The position numbers and the translations under genes were made by a program. The notes under the pieces were generated by a model. It saw only the letters and a list, made by a program, of their open reading frames with translations. It was not told the DNA's origin and did not search any database. A stretch of 64,000 nt of DNA from Paenibacillus sp. MBLB1832 (GTDB lineage: Bacteria; Bacillota; Bacilli; Paenibacillales; NBRC-103111): assembly GCF_032271945.1 (NCBI RefSeq), contig NZ_CP130319.1, positions 4,917,001 through 4,981,000 on the forward strand, written 5' to 3'. Every line of letters begins with the position of its first letter. The stretch's first letter is position 1. This document shows, one piece after another, positions 43,879 through 51,236 of this stretch.

Positions 43879-43913
43879 GAAGGAAACGCTAACGTGTGTC
43901 ATTTCTCGAAAAC

Positions 43914-43964
43914 GTTCTTTATAAAGAACATTTTTAGAATATCATCTTCTTTTCAGCCTGTCAA
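43914..43964 (-). promoter_or_regulatory. Lasso operon promoter with SinR-type operator
   Basis: TTGACA (43959-43964), 17 bp, TATTCT (43936-43941), then six bases and a perfect GTTCTTTATAAAGAAC (43914-43929) covering the start site. Same layout as the left-edge cyclase promoter. Confidence 0.8.
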
Positions 43965-44016
43965 CAACTTATCTTGTATTTTCTGTTTGAAGTTTTTAGC
44001 CTGACCATTGCCGCTT

Positions 44017-44382
44017 TTACGTATGTTGAACCAGACCGCGATCGATCAGATCCTGCAGAAACGCCTCAATATCCGCTTCCACGGTTTCATCCACAAATTG
44101 AAATTCTTTACGTACAGCATCGCTAATCGAGCTCACCGTCTGGGTTGTATGAAGCATAGACCAACAGAACCCCCCAACGCCATTAAGCTTCGTTAAGCTA
44201 TACGCATCGGTGTTCAAAATAATCCATTCTTTATCCAGCTGGATAGACTCATAGTCATTCATGCGAAATAAATCCGCCTGATTCCGTTTGGTTGCAGCAG
44301 CACCGTCTACAGAGACGGGCTGCTGACTTAAGACCATGGGACGCGTATATACTTTACGCTGTGTGGTGATTTCATGATCCAT
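44017..44382 (-). CDS. PqqD-like (RRE) protein with leader-like N-terminus (121 aa)
   Basis: The C-terminal 80 residues form a PqqD-type winged helix (IILNTDAYSLTKLNGVGGFCW, then helices to DLIDRGLVQHT). The first 40 residues contain VYTRPMVLSQQPVSVDGAAA, which looks somewhat like a lasso leader (aromatic-x-K/R-P). It is the last gene of the epsAB operon, 88 bases before the lasso promoter, and has a clean AGGAGAG site. It may recruit a precursor, or serve the second lasso system. The role is not established. Confidence 0.7.
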   Translation of the reverse strand: MDHEITTQRKVYTRPMVLSQQPVSVDGAAATKRNQADLFRMNDYESIQLDKEWIILNTDAYSLTKLNGVGGFCWSMLHTTQTVSSISDAVRKEFQFVDETVEADIEAFLQDLIDRGLVQHT

Positions 44383-44394
44383 TGTAACTCTCTC

Positions 44395-46113
44395 CTATCG
44401 TTTCCATGTTTGGACTAGTCTTCGCACCTCTCCAAAAGGTGTATCCATAATCTCATACATGCGAAGGCTTACCGAGCTCTCATAGCGATCCAAATCAAAA
44501 TTCAGCGTCTGCATGCCGCTAACGACTTTATTATCGCCCGTAAACGTTAGAAGCTTAGACGTCATGACGCGATTGCTGCCATCAACGGCTTCAAATCTAA
44601 GTTTGGAGTAGCTTTGATCAACGACCGCTTCATCCCCCATCCCAACATCAAGATCGATATTCAACTTGTAGGTATATGAGCTGCCTTTGCCACTATTATA
44701 GGAAGAATCGATCGTCCAGTTGTTCACTTTCACGTCGAACGGATAGAAGGCAAGTGAAGAATCGCCAACATCCGAGACAACCTTGGTCTTGAAAGCGGCA
44801 ACGGCAAATTTAAAGGATGCCACTTTGGAGCTATCCAGAATCTCCATCGCTACCCCATCACCCGTTTCTGAGTTAGGCACGATATACGAATAATAGATGA
44901 CATACCCAATATTCGGGATCAACGTGTCTACCTTCGTATCCTGCCGGATCCCTGCATATTTCTTGCCGCTGCTGCTCGTTAGCAAGGAATCAAAATGAGG
45001 CACTTGAACAGGGCCACCGCTTTTATTCAGCATTTTGAACTTTGCAACAACTGCTTTGAAGCCACCGCCAGTGCTCTCACTCATGCGCAAATCAACCAGA
45101 GAGACCTCAACATCCGACTGGACGAAGTCACTTAACGGGTCAAATTGAATCGGTCGATTCCATGTATACGACGGCAAGCTATTCATAAAACGCTGCGTGC
45201 TCGCAACGCCTCCAAGTCCAATCGACAAGCGTCCAATGAGGAAGGAGCTGACGGTTTTATCTTCAGAGACAAATGTTTCTGGTGTCAAAATGAGCAAGCT
45301 CTTCAGATCCGCTTTATTCTTAACGGGAAGTGCATAGTGAATATACGTTTTCTCCCCAGGTCCTAGCAGGACAGACTCCTGTTCCAGTCGTTTGCCACTG
45401 AAAACCTTGGCATCTGACTTTCCATTTACTCGAAAATCGGGCAAAGCTGTTTTCTTCGTGCCCACGTTCGTGGCCATGATGCCGACGACAGTTACCAAGC
45501 CTTCCGCGGAGTTCTGTTCGCCAAGGCTTACAGGCGTATACGCAATCGCGTCCGATAAAGCTGGAATCGTGAACGACTCGTCCCACTTTTTAATATGCTC
45601 GAGATCTGTTACGTCCGCCTTATCGCCTTTCCATTCCTGATCAGCGATCGGAACAGACGTTACGCGATTAACTTGTTTCGGATACACGAATTCATCAACA
45701 TCTAACCAAGAGATTTCACTTAACGAGAACTCGTCATAGCGATCAATCGTATTCATGTAGCTTAACTCGATCGTTTCTCTAGGCTGAATATTTCGTGGAT
45801 TCGCTTGACTCGGACGCATGATATATTCCAAGCCTTCATCCGTTTTTACACGTACTTCATACTCAGGGACGCCAACTAAACGAGAGCCTACATTTGATAA
45901 ACGAACAACGGCGCCTAATCGTGTTCCATTCGCTGTTGGTTCGTTGAGGATGCTCTTAACCTCTACTTGAAGAGAATCCGTAAGCTGATATTTCGTTGGT
46001 GTCGAAGCCTGAGTGTATTTCGCATCCGCAGCAGCTTGGAAAGTGGCAGAGGGAATTACTAAAGAGGCTGCGAGAATGAACATGATCGTCGTTTTTTTCC
46101 AATTTATTTTCAA
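44395..46113 (-). CDS. Secreted protein of unknown function (572 aa, repeated beta domains)
   Basis: A Sec signal peptide (TTIMFILAASLVIPSATFQAAA) precedes a mature part that looks like three or four similar beta-sandwich modules: each has a pattern such as LGAVVRLSNVGSRLVGVPEYEVRV, TVVGIMATNVGTKKTALPDFRV and AVVAKFKMLNKSGGPVQVPHFDSLL. This is the layout of extracellular Ig-like (DUF4352-like) domains. Start TTG 46113 with GGAG nine bases upstream. It sits after an adaptor lipoprotein in the epsAB operon. Binding of matrix or envelope partner inferred. Confidence 0.65.
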   Translation of the reverse strand: MKINWKKTTIMFILAASLVIPSATFQAAADAKYTQASTPTKYQLTDSLQVEVKSILNEPTANGTRLGAVVRLSNVGSRLVGVPEYEVRVKTDEGLEYIMRPSQANPRNIQPRETIELSYMNTIDRYDEFSLSEISWLDVDEFVYPKQVNRVTSVPIADQEWKGDKADVTDLEHIKKWDESFTIPALSDAIAYTPVSLGEQNSAEGLVTVVGIMATNVGTKKTALPDFRVNGKSDAKVFSGKRLEQESVLLGPGEKTYIHYALPVKNKADLKSLLILTPETFVSEDKTVSSFLIGRLSIGLGGVASTQRFMNSLPSYTWNRPIQFDPLSDFVQSDVEVSLVDLRMSESTGGGFKAVVAKFKMLNKSGGPVQVPHFDSLLTSSSGKKYAGIRQDTKVDTLIPNIGYVIYYSYIVPNSETGDGVAMEILDSSKVASFKFAVAAFKTKVVSDVGDSSLAFYPFDVKVNNWTIDSSYNSGKGSSYTYKLNIDLDVGMGDEAVVDQSYSKLRFEAVDGSNRVMTSKLLTFTGDNKVVSGMQTLNFDLDRYESSVSLRMYEIMDTPFGEVRRLVQTWKR

Positions 46114-46134
46114 GTCAAGTCACTCCATTATCGT

Positions 46135-47418
46135 TTATTGCTCTTCAATGGCCGTCATTTGCACTCGCTCTTTATCCATTAATGCACTTGGATTCGTTTT
46201 CACAACCAAATCCCCTTCTTTCAACCCTGTCAGCACTTCTTGGTTCGACTCGTTGAGTCTGCCCAACTTGATGCTGCGCTTCTCTACCGTATCGCCGGAA
46301 AGGACGAACACGAACGCATTATCGCCCTCTTTAACGATACTGTAAGTAGGGACGGTTAACACGATCTGATCGCTCTCGTCGGAGAGCTGCAGCTTTATTT
46401 TCATGCCTGGCAGCAAGGCGGCATCTTTATTTGGCACTTCCAGGTTGATCTCATACGCTTTGGTTTGAGGATCAACAACCTTTGCCAAGTAGCTGATCGG
46501 ACCGCTGAATTTTGTTTTACTGCTAGGCAGCAAATAGTTCATCGCGGTTTTACTGCTAGCCAGCTTGGACTCCTCTTCGGAGAGCTGCGCCTTAATTTTA
46601 ATCGGATCGAGCCTTTGGATGGTGGCAATTTGCGTTCCATTTTGTACACTCATTCCCGTATCCAATGGCATGTCCATCAAAAGACCACTAGCCGTCGCTT
46701 TCACTTCCAGGTTTTGCAGCGTTTGTTCCGCTTGTTGGAGTGCTAGCTGCGCGCCTTTGAGCTGAGTCTCGAACTCCGCGGCAACATCTACGGGTTCGTA
46801 GATGCTCTGACGCTGTTTGGCTTGATCGAGATCTAAGCGTGCGTTCATCAGCTGTGTTTCCATTTGGAACAGCTGCGCTTTGGTTGCAAGGCCAATATCA
46901 TAATCGTTTTTCATTTTGTTATAGCTGCGCAAAAGGGTCGTCATCCCTAATTCCATCTTCTGTATCGAATTATTCATCTCGGACTTTTGGATATCGGATT
47001 CCTTTTTGGCTTTCGCTTTGGCTTTATCCATGGCGTCTTGCACATTTTTCAGCGCCGTCGCGGCCGCATCGCGCTGAGCTTGCACATCGGCTGATTTCAA
47101 TTTGAGGATCGGTTCTCCCTCGCGAATCATTTCGCCGCGCTTCTTAAGAATTTGCTCAATTTCACCGCTGGCCTTGGCCGTGACATTGAATTGTGCGGAA
47201 GACAGCACTTCGGCCACGCGTTCCCCTGGATCACCGATTTTTTGCTTAATGACTTTGAACACTTTCACACTCTTCATAGCCTGATCATTATAGACCGACT
47301 TAGCATTGGAATTTTCGAGGGCTGTATCGGAGCAACCCGCAAGAATGACCACACTAAGTGTCAAAATACCGACCATTTTTAAGGCTCGCCTTTGCGGTTT
47401 TCGTCTTTTTTGTCTCAT
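46135..47418 (-). CDS. HlyD/RND-type membrane fusion adaptor lipoprotein
   Basis: A lipoprotein of 427 residues: signal ending LSVVILAGC (lipobox), a lipoyl half-motif, a long coiled-coil hairpin (about residues 110-240, AAATALKNVQDAMDKAKAKAK), second lipoyl half (GLLMDMPLDTGMSVQNG) and beta-barrel domain. Such YknX-like adaptors work with MacB-type ABC transporters, but no transporter gene is adjacent. It may partner with a transporter elsewhere or with the exporter at 37911. Third gene of the epsAB operon. Confidence 0.82.
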   Translation of the reverse strand: MRQKRRKPQRRALKMVGILTLSVVILAGCSDTALENSNAKSVYNDQAMKSVKVFKVIKQKIGDPGERVAEVLSSAQFNVTAKASGEIEQILKKRGEMIREGEPILKLKSADVQAQRDAAATALKNVQDAMDKAKAKAKKESDIQKSEMNNSIQKMELGMTTLLRSYNKMKNDYDIGLATKAQLFQMETQLMNARLDLDQAKQRQSIYEPVDVAAEFETQLKGAQLALQQAEQTLQNLEVKATASGLLMDMPLDTGMSVQNGTQIATIQRLDPIKIKAQLSEEESKLASSKTAMNYLLPSSKTKFSGPISYLAKVVDPQTKAYEINLEVPNKDAALLPGMKIKLQLSDESDQIVLTVPTYSIVKEGDNAFVFVLSGDTVEKRSIKLGRLNESNQEVLTGLKEGDLVVKTNPSALMDKERVQMTAIEEQ

Positions 47419-47462
47419 TCGCTATAAACTCGCTCCCCTTACTCGATTTCGTACTAACCCTG

Positions 47463-48134
47463 CTAGAGATAGGCATTGGCTGGATGATTCGTCACTTCAT
47501 TAAGAACAACCCCGATTAGCTTCGCATTCGCTAAGGCGAGCTCTTCTTTTACTTTTTTCGCCACATTGCGCTTCAATTGTCCATGTTCAATAATCAAGAG
47601 CACACCGTCGCACTTGGTCGCCATAATCTTGGCATCCGAAATCGTCAGCAGCGAAGGGGTGTCCACGATAATCACATCGTATTCCTCGCTCAGCTCAGCA
47701 AGCAGTGTATCCATGCGCTGTGAAGCCAAGAGGCCTGAAGGATTCTGGGTAAGCGGCCCCCCTGAAATAAAGGAGAGATGATCCACGATGGTCTCTCGAA
47801 CAATTTCATGACGCGTCGCCTGTCCCTCGAGGTAATTCGTCAATCCGCGTCGATTCTCCATATCAAAAACGAAGTGAATCGAGGGATTGCGCAAATCCGC
47901 ATCTAGCAGCAGCACTTTTTTGCCAATTTGCGCATAGGCCACAGCGAGATGAACGGCTGTTGTTGTTTTTCCTTCGCCGCGACTGGAAGATGTAATGGAA
48001 ATCGTCTTCGCATCGCGGCCAAATACGGAACATTCAATATTAAATCGCAAGGAGCGGTATGCTTCTAAGGCCATGGAATTCGGAAGAATTGGTGTCATAA
48101 CCGCATGACTCGTATTAGTAGATGGTCTTCGCAT
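47463..48134 (-). CDS. epsB: EpsB-like tyrosine kinase (BY-kinase) without Tyr cluster
   Basis: The cytoplasmic ATPase of the Wzz/Wzc-like pair controlling polymer chain length. The 223 residues have Walker A SSRGEGKTT, Walker A' LLLDADLRNPS and Walker B VIIVDTPSLL, as in CapB/CpsD kinases. The usual C-terminal run of tyrosines is missing; the protein ends NHPANAYL with a single Tyr. It overlaps the epsA-like gene by 20 bases. Confidence 0.88.
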   Translation of the reverse strand: MRRPSTNTSHAVMTPILPNSMALEAYRSLRFNIECSVFGRDAKTISITSSSRGEGKTTTAVHLAVAYAQIGKKVLLLDADLRNPSIHFVFDMENRRGLTNYLEGQATRHEIVRETIVDHLSFISGGPLTQNPSGLLASQRMDTLLAELSEEYDVIIVDTPSLLTISDAKIMATKCDGVLLIIEHGQLKRNVAKKVKEELALANAKLIGVVLNEVTNHPANAYL

Positions 48135-48876
48135 AAGCTAATTCCTCTTCCCTGTTTTTCACTTTTCTTTTTCGCTTCGCATAGAGCAGGCTGCTCTTCA
48201 TTTTCGGCACATAAGCTAGCGGCGCCAGTTCGAAAATCTCTCGAATATCCTCGTCCGTTTTCAACGTATCATCTAACGCATCTAATAACAGAATGATACC
48301 GATTGTAGCAGCCAATGACCCAACGAAGCTGAGAATAATATATTGATTGGATTTCTGATTCACGGGGGTAGGGTTGTCCTGAACCTTCGCTCGATTCAAA
48401 ATCGTAATGTTGTCGACTTTCATAATGTTGGGGATTTCGGTTTGAATGACATCGGAGACAGCGTTCGCAATCCGAACAGCTCTTTCATGTGATAGGTGCC
48501 TTACTACGACGGACATGACTTGCGTTTCATTTAAATTGGTGACATTAACGATTGATATTAGTTGATCGGTGGTTACGTGTAAATCGGGGTTTCGTTGCAC
48601 GACTTTATCCATAATGGCTGGGGTTTTAATAATTTCTTTATATGTATTGATGAGCGACATGTTCACGCCTATGGCACCGAAGTCAATTTGTTCTTTGCCC
48701 AACTGCCCCTGCTCAGACGTTTTATTAACTATTAATTTCGTTGAAGCTTGATAAATGGGAACATAATTCGAGCGCGAGTAGAGCGTTGTTAACAGCGTAC
48801 ATACACTAACAACGAGTACGATCAGCCACCAACGTTTTTTTATTAGCATGAAATATTCCTTCAAATTAATCTCCAT
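48115..48876 (-). CDS. epsA: EpsA-like Wzz/chain-length determinant (kinase modulator)
   Basis: A membrane protein of 253 residues with two transmembrane helices (WWLIVLVVSVCTLLTTLYS, and IILSFVGSLAATIGIILLLDA near 180-200) around an extracellular domain with the YQASTKLIVNK motif. It stimulates the EpsB kinase. Separated from epsC by some 28 kb here, unlike B. subtilis where epsAB lead the operon. AAGGAGGG precedes ATG 48876. Its promoter carries two Xre-type palindromes and no SinR site. Confidence 0.9.
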   Translation of the reverse strand: MEINLKEYFMLIKKRWWLIVLVVSVCTLLTTLYSRSNYVPIYQASTKLIVNKTSEQGQLGKEQIDFGAIGVNMSLINTYKEIIKTPAIMDKVVQRNPDLHVTTDQLISIVNVTNLNETQVMSVVVRHLSHERAVRIANAVSDVIQTEIPNIMKVDNITILNRAKVQDNPTPVNQKSNQYIILSFVGSLAATIGIILLLDALDDTLKTDEDIREIFELAPLAYVPKMKSSLLYAKRKRKVKNREEELAYAKTIY

Positions 48877-48913
48877 GATTTCCCTCCTTGACTGTTTGCA
48901 ACTCCAACTGTTT

Positions 48914-48928
48914 GATACTATTTGTATC
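48914..48928. promoter_or_regulatory. Xre-type palindrome in the epsA leader
   Basis: GATACTATTTGTATC with perfect 5-bp arms, about 15-30 bases downstream of the -10 box. Confidence 0.65.
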
Positions 48929-48942
48929 TTCCTGTTACTCTT

Positions 48943-48971
48943 ACTTTAAGATACTTTTTGTATCATGTCAA
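48943..48971 (-). promoter_or_regulatory. epsA promoter with Xre-type operator filling the spacer
   Basis: TTGACA (48966-48971), spacer of 17 bp, TAAAGT (48943-48948). GATACTTTTTGTATC (48950-48964) fills the spacer with one base on either side. This is the same layout as the SinR sites in the two polysaccharide promoters but with a different sequence. Confidence 0.75.
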
Positions 48972-49026
48972 CATATTATTCTTTAAATTTGGTTCCAAAT
49001 CGTATCGTTACAATCGTTTAATAGAA

Positions 49027-49077
49027 CGCCAAAAAAAGCAGATCCTTCCCCCGCTTGGAGGCGTATCTGCTTTGGCG
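49027..49077 (-). terminator. Terminator of the HD-GYP gene
   Basis: AAGCAGAT pairs with ATCTGCTT around a GC-rich loop and runs on into CGCC/GGCG; the minus-strand product ends in TTTTTTT. Confidence 0.7.
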
Positions 49078-49106
49078 AAATCCTTGTCTTCTAGCGGTCG
49101 TAGACG

Positions 49107-50132
49107 TTAGGTGACCACTTCTTTGATGTGAATGTGTCTTTCCTTGCTGAGATCGAGGAATGTATTCTCAATTTTTACGAGCGGATGCGTATCATCGGTG
49201 GGGTTGATGTAGACAACTTCGCCCCAACGTCCGTCCGTGAGCAGGACTTGGCGCCCGACAAGATTGCAAATCATATTCTGAAGGAAAACGGACACGATAT
49301 TCGGATCCAGCTCTCCGAAGAAACCTTTTCTTAATCGGCTGACGACTTCGTAAAATGGCATTACATCATGGTAGGGCCGCTTGGAGGACATGGCGTGGAA
49401 AACATCGGCCACCGCGACGATACGACTCATTTTATCCAATTGATGATCCTGCAGCTGGAGCGGATAGCCCTTGCCATCGGCCCGCTCGTGATGCTGCAGC
49501 GCAACAAGCGCGACACGGTAGTTAATGCCGACAGTCTCGCGGAGCATATTGTAGCCTAGGATCGTGTGCTTCTTAATTTCCTCGTACTCTTCGGTCGTAA
49601 GCTTCCCTGGCTTCAACAAAATTTCTTGGGATACCTTAATCTTGCCAACGTCATGCATCGTAGCTGCCAGCGAAAGCAAGGCAACCTCCTGATCGGCTAA
49701 GTCCAGCCATTTGCCAATCAGCGTCGAAAGAATGCCCACACCAATATTGTGCTGATGCGTATACTCATCCTTCGCTTTCACAGCTTGGAAAAGCTTGTAT
49801 AAATCTGGATTTTCAGCTGCCTCCTGCACGATGGGGATCAAATCATTCTTGATCTCCAGCAGCGGAATTTTCTTCTGCGTTTGAATGCGTTCAAATAAAT
49901 CTTTGGCATATTGTGTCGCCTTCTGGACAAGACGCCCTGTTGAATCATTAGAGAGAGCAGTTCCTTGCGGCGTATCAATTTGTGATGTTGTTACGATATC
50001 CATCGCATCAATGCGGTGATGACGAAACAAATCCAGGTGCTCTTGATTAAGCACCGTTCGGCTTGGAACTAAGACGAGCCCGTAGCTTGTTGTCACATCA
50101 TACTTTAAGGTTTTACCCAGCAGCTCTCTCAA
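49107..50132 (-). CDS. HD-GYP domain phosphodiesterase
   Basis: Likely a cyclic-di-GMP phosphodiesterase. The HD-GYP core spans about residues 105-300: HQHNIGVG, MHDVGKIKV (HD pair), HTILGYNML, VALQHHERADGKGYP (the HHE/GYP signature), VADVFHAMSSKRPYH. A C-terminal extension of about 60 residues is beta-rich. TTG 50132 is preferred (GGAG nine bases upstream, and the family-like start follows); ATG 50228 has no binding site. A link to matrix control is inferred from the neighbouring eps genes. Confidence 0.85.
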   Translation of the reverse strand: MRELLGKTLKYDVTTSYGLVLVPSRTVLNQEHLDLFRHHRIDAMDIVTTSQIDTPQGTALSNDSTGRLVQKATQYAKDLFERIQTQKKIPLLEIKNDLIPIVQEAAENPDLYKLFQAVKAKDEYTHQHNIGVGILSTLIGKWLDLADQEVALLSLAATMHDVGKIKVSQEILLKPGKLTTEEYEEIKKHTILGYNMLRETVGINYRVALVALQHHERADGKGYPLQLQDHQLDKMSRIVAVADVFHAMSSKRPYHDVMPFYEVVSRLRKGFFGELDPNIVSVFLQNMICNLVGRQVLLTDGRWGEVVYINPTDDTHPLVKIENTFLDLSKERHIHIKEVVT

Positions 50133-50352
50133 GAAATCCAACTCCGTTTGTTTGAAAATAGTACCAATTTTAATTATATACGACAAGATTCGATAAACAT
50201 ATGGGAATATTAACCTATATTCGTCCATTTGTGTAGTAAATATATTACATAAATCAAATTATTTTTCGTGTGGCATGATCGTGACATCCGTCTATTCCTT
50301 TGCATATAGTAAGTATCGACAATCCGCATTTACCTAAGGAGGACTTCATTGA

Positions 50353-50994
50353 ATGGCAACAAATAAAAAACAAGAATTGCGCGATGCAGAACTTGAGAAT
50401 GAAATTATACAAAGTGCGTCATCCGATGCCCATTATCCACAAAATGTGCCTTACCCTTACGGATACCCTGTTCCGCAAGCGTATGCATGGGTGCCGGCTT
50501 ATGATCCGCGCGGTCTTTTCCCTGGTATGCCAGGAGGGTTCCCAGGTATGCCAGGAGGGTTCCCTGGTGGACCAGGCGGGTTCCCGGGCGGGCCTGGTGG
50601 ATTCCCTGGCGGGCCTGGTGGATTCCCTGGCATGCCAGGCGGGTTCCCGGGCGGGCCAGGTGGATTTCCGGGCATGCCTGGTGGACCAGGCGGGTTCCCG
50701 GGTGGACCAGGTGGACCGCCTCCAGGAGCTGGCGGACAGCAGCCGCCAACATCGGCGCCGCCGTCCTTTACACCGCAAAAGCCGCTTCAAGCGCCAGGTG
50801 CGTATGCGGTTGACCCAGGCGGCATCTCCCGCTGCTTATTTAGATTCACCTATGTTTGGCTGAGAAATGGTCAGCAATTCTGGTATTTCCCAATCTTCGT
50901 TGGGCGTCACTCCGTAGCTGGATACCGCTGGACAGGATTCTCGTGGATGTATTTCGGCACGGATCTACGGTTCATCGAATCGTTTACTTGTTAA
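50353..50994 (+). CDS. Gly/Pro-rich heptapeptide repeat protein with conserved C-terminus (213 aa)
   Basis: Residues 1-50 are polar then Tyr/Pro-rich; residues 56-123 hold nine copies of the unit FPG(M/G)PGG, seven residues (21 bases) long. Gly is not at every third position, so this is not a collagen triple helix. Residues 155-213 form a compact aromatic domain (CLFRFTYVWLRNGQQFWYFP) as seen in Bacillus surface/spore-associated proteins. No signal peptide. AGGAGG precedes ATG 50353. Cell-surface or coat protein inferred. Confidence 0.7.
   Translation: MATNKKQELRDAELENEIIQSASSDAHYPQNVPYPYGYPVPQAYAWVPAYDPRGLFPGMPGGFPGMPGGFPGGPGGFPGGPGGFPGGPGGFPGMPGGFPGGPGGFPGMPGGPGGFPGGPGGPPPGAGGQQPPTSAPPSFTPQKPLQAPGAYAVDPGGISRCLFRFTYVWLRNGQQFWYFPIFVGRHSVAGYRWTGFSWMYFGTDLRFIESFTC
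50521..50722 (+). repeat. 21-bp tandem repeat encoding FPG(M/G)PGG
   Basis: About nine imperfect in-frame copies of a 21-bp unit. Third-position differences show the copies are not all recent. Repeat number is likely to vary between strains. Confidence 0.85.
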
Positions 50995-51022
50995 TGTGAG
51001 GTAGCTGTGCTGGGGTGCAGCA

Positions 51023-51118
51023 GAGTTAGTCGATTTTTCCGACTAACTCGCTCCGTCAGCTGACTTCCAGTAGCCAAAAAGCCTTCAGAACCACGTTCGT
51101 GGGACTCAAGGTTTTTTT
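51023..51118 (+). terminator. Two stem-loops after the repeat protein gene
   Basis: First stem GAGTTAGTCG (51023-51032) / CGACTAACTC (51040-51049). Second, CCTT..CCAC / GTGG..AAGG around 51082-51110, is followed by GTTTTTTT and is the better intrinsic terminator. Confidence 0.65.
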
Positions 51119-51171
51119 CGCATAATTTACCCTCTTTCTCATTGGTTATGGAAGCGCTTTAATAATCGAAT

Positions 51172-51210
51172 TATATAAAAAAAGAACACTAGGATAATGA
51201 CCTAATGTTC
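51172..51210 (-). terminator. Terminator of adenine deaminase
   Basis: GAACACTAGG (51184-51193) and CCTAATGTTC (51201-51210) form a stem on the minus strand that runs into TTTTTTTATA, 27 bases past the stop. Confidence 0.75.
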
Positions 51211-51236
51211 AGAAAAGGTTTGAATTGTATTGATTG

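Noticed and set aside
41902..43902. Longer N-terminus of the lasso cyclase (start at 43902)
   Set aside because: The extra 19 codons cross a SinR half-site and have no ribosome binding site; MSAITGIF at 43845 matches the paralogue and has GGAGG.
51149..51162. TGGAAGCGCTTTAA, a cre-like sequence
   Set aside because: About 12 of 14 matches, but it lies downstream of both flanking genes, so no promoter is served.
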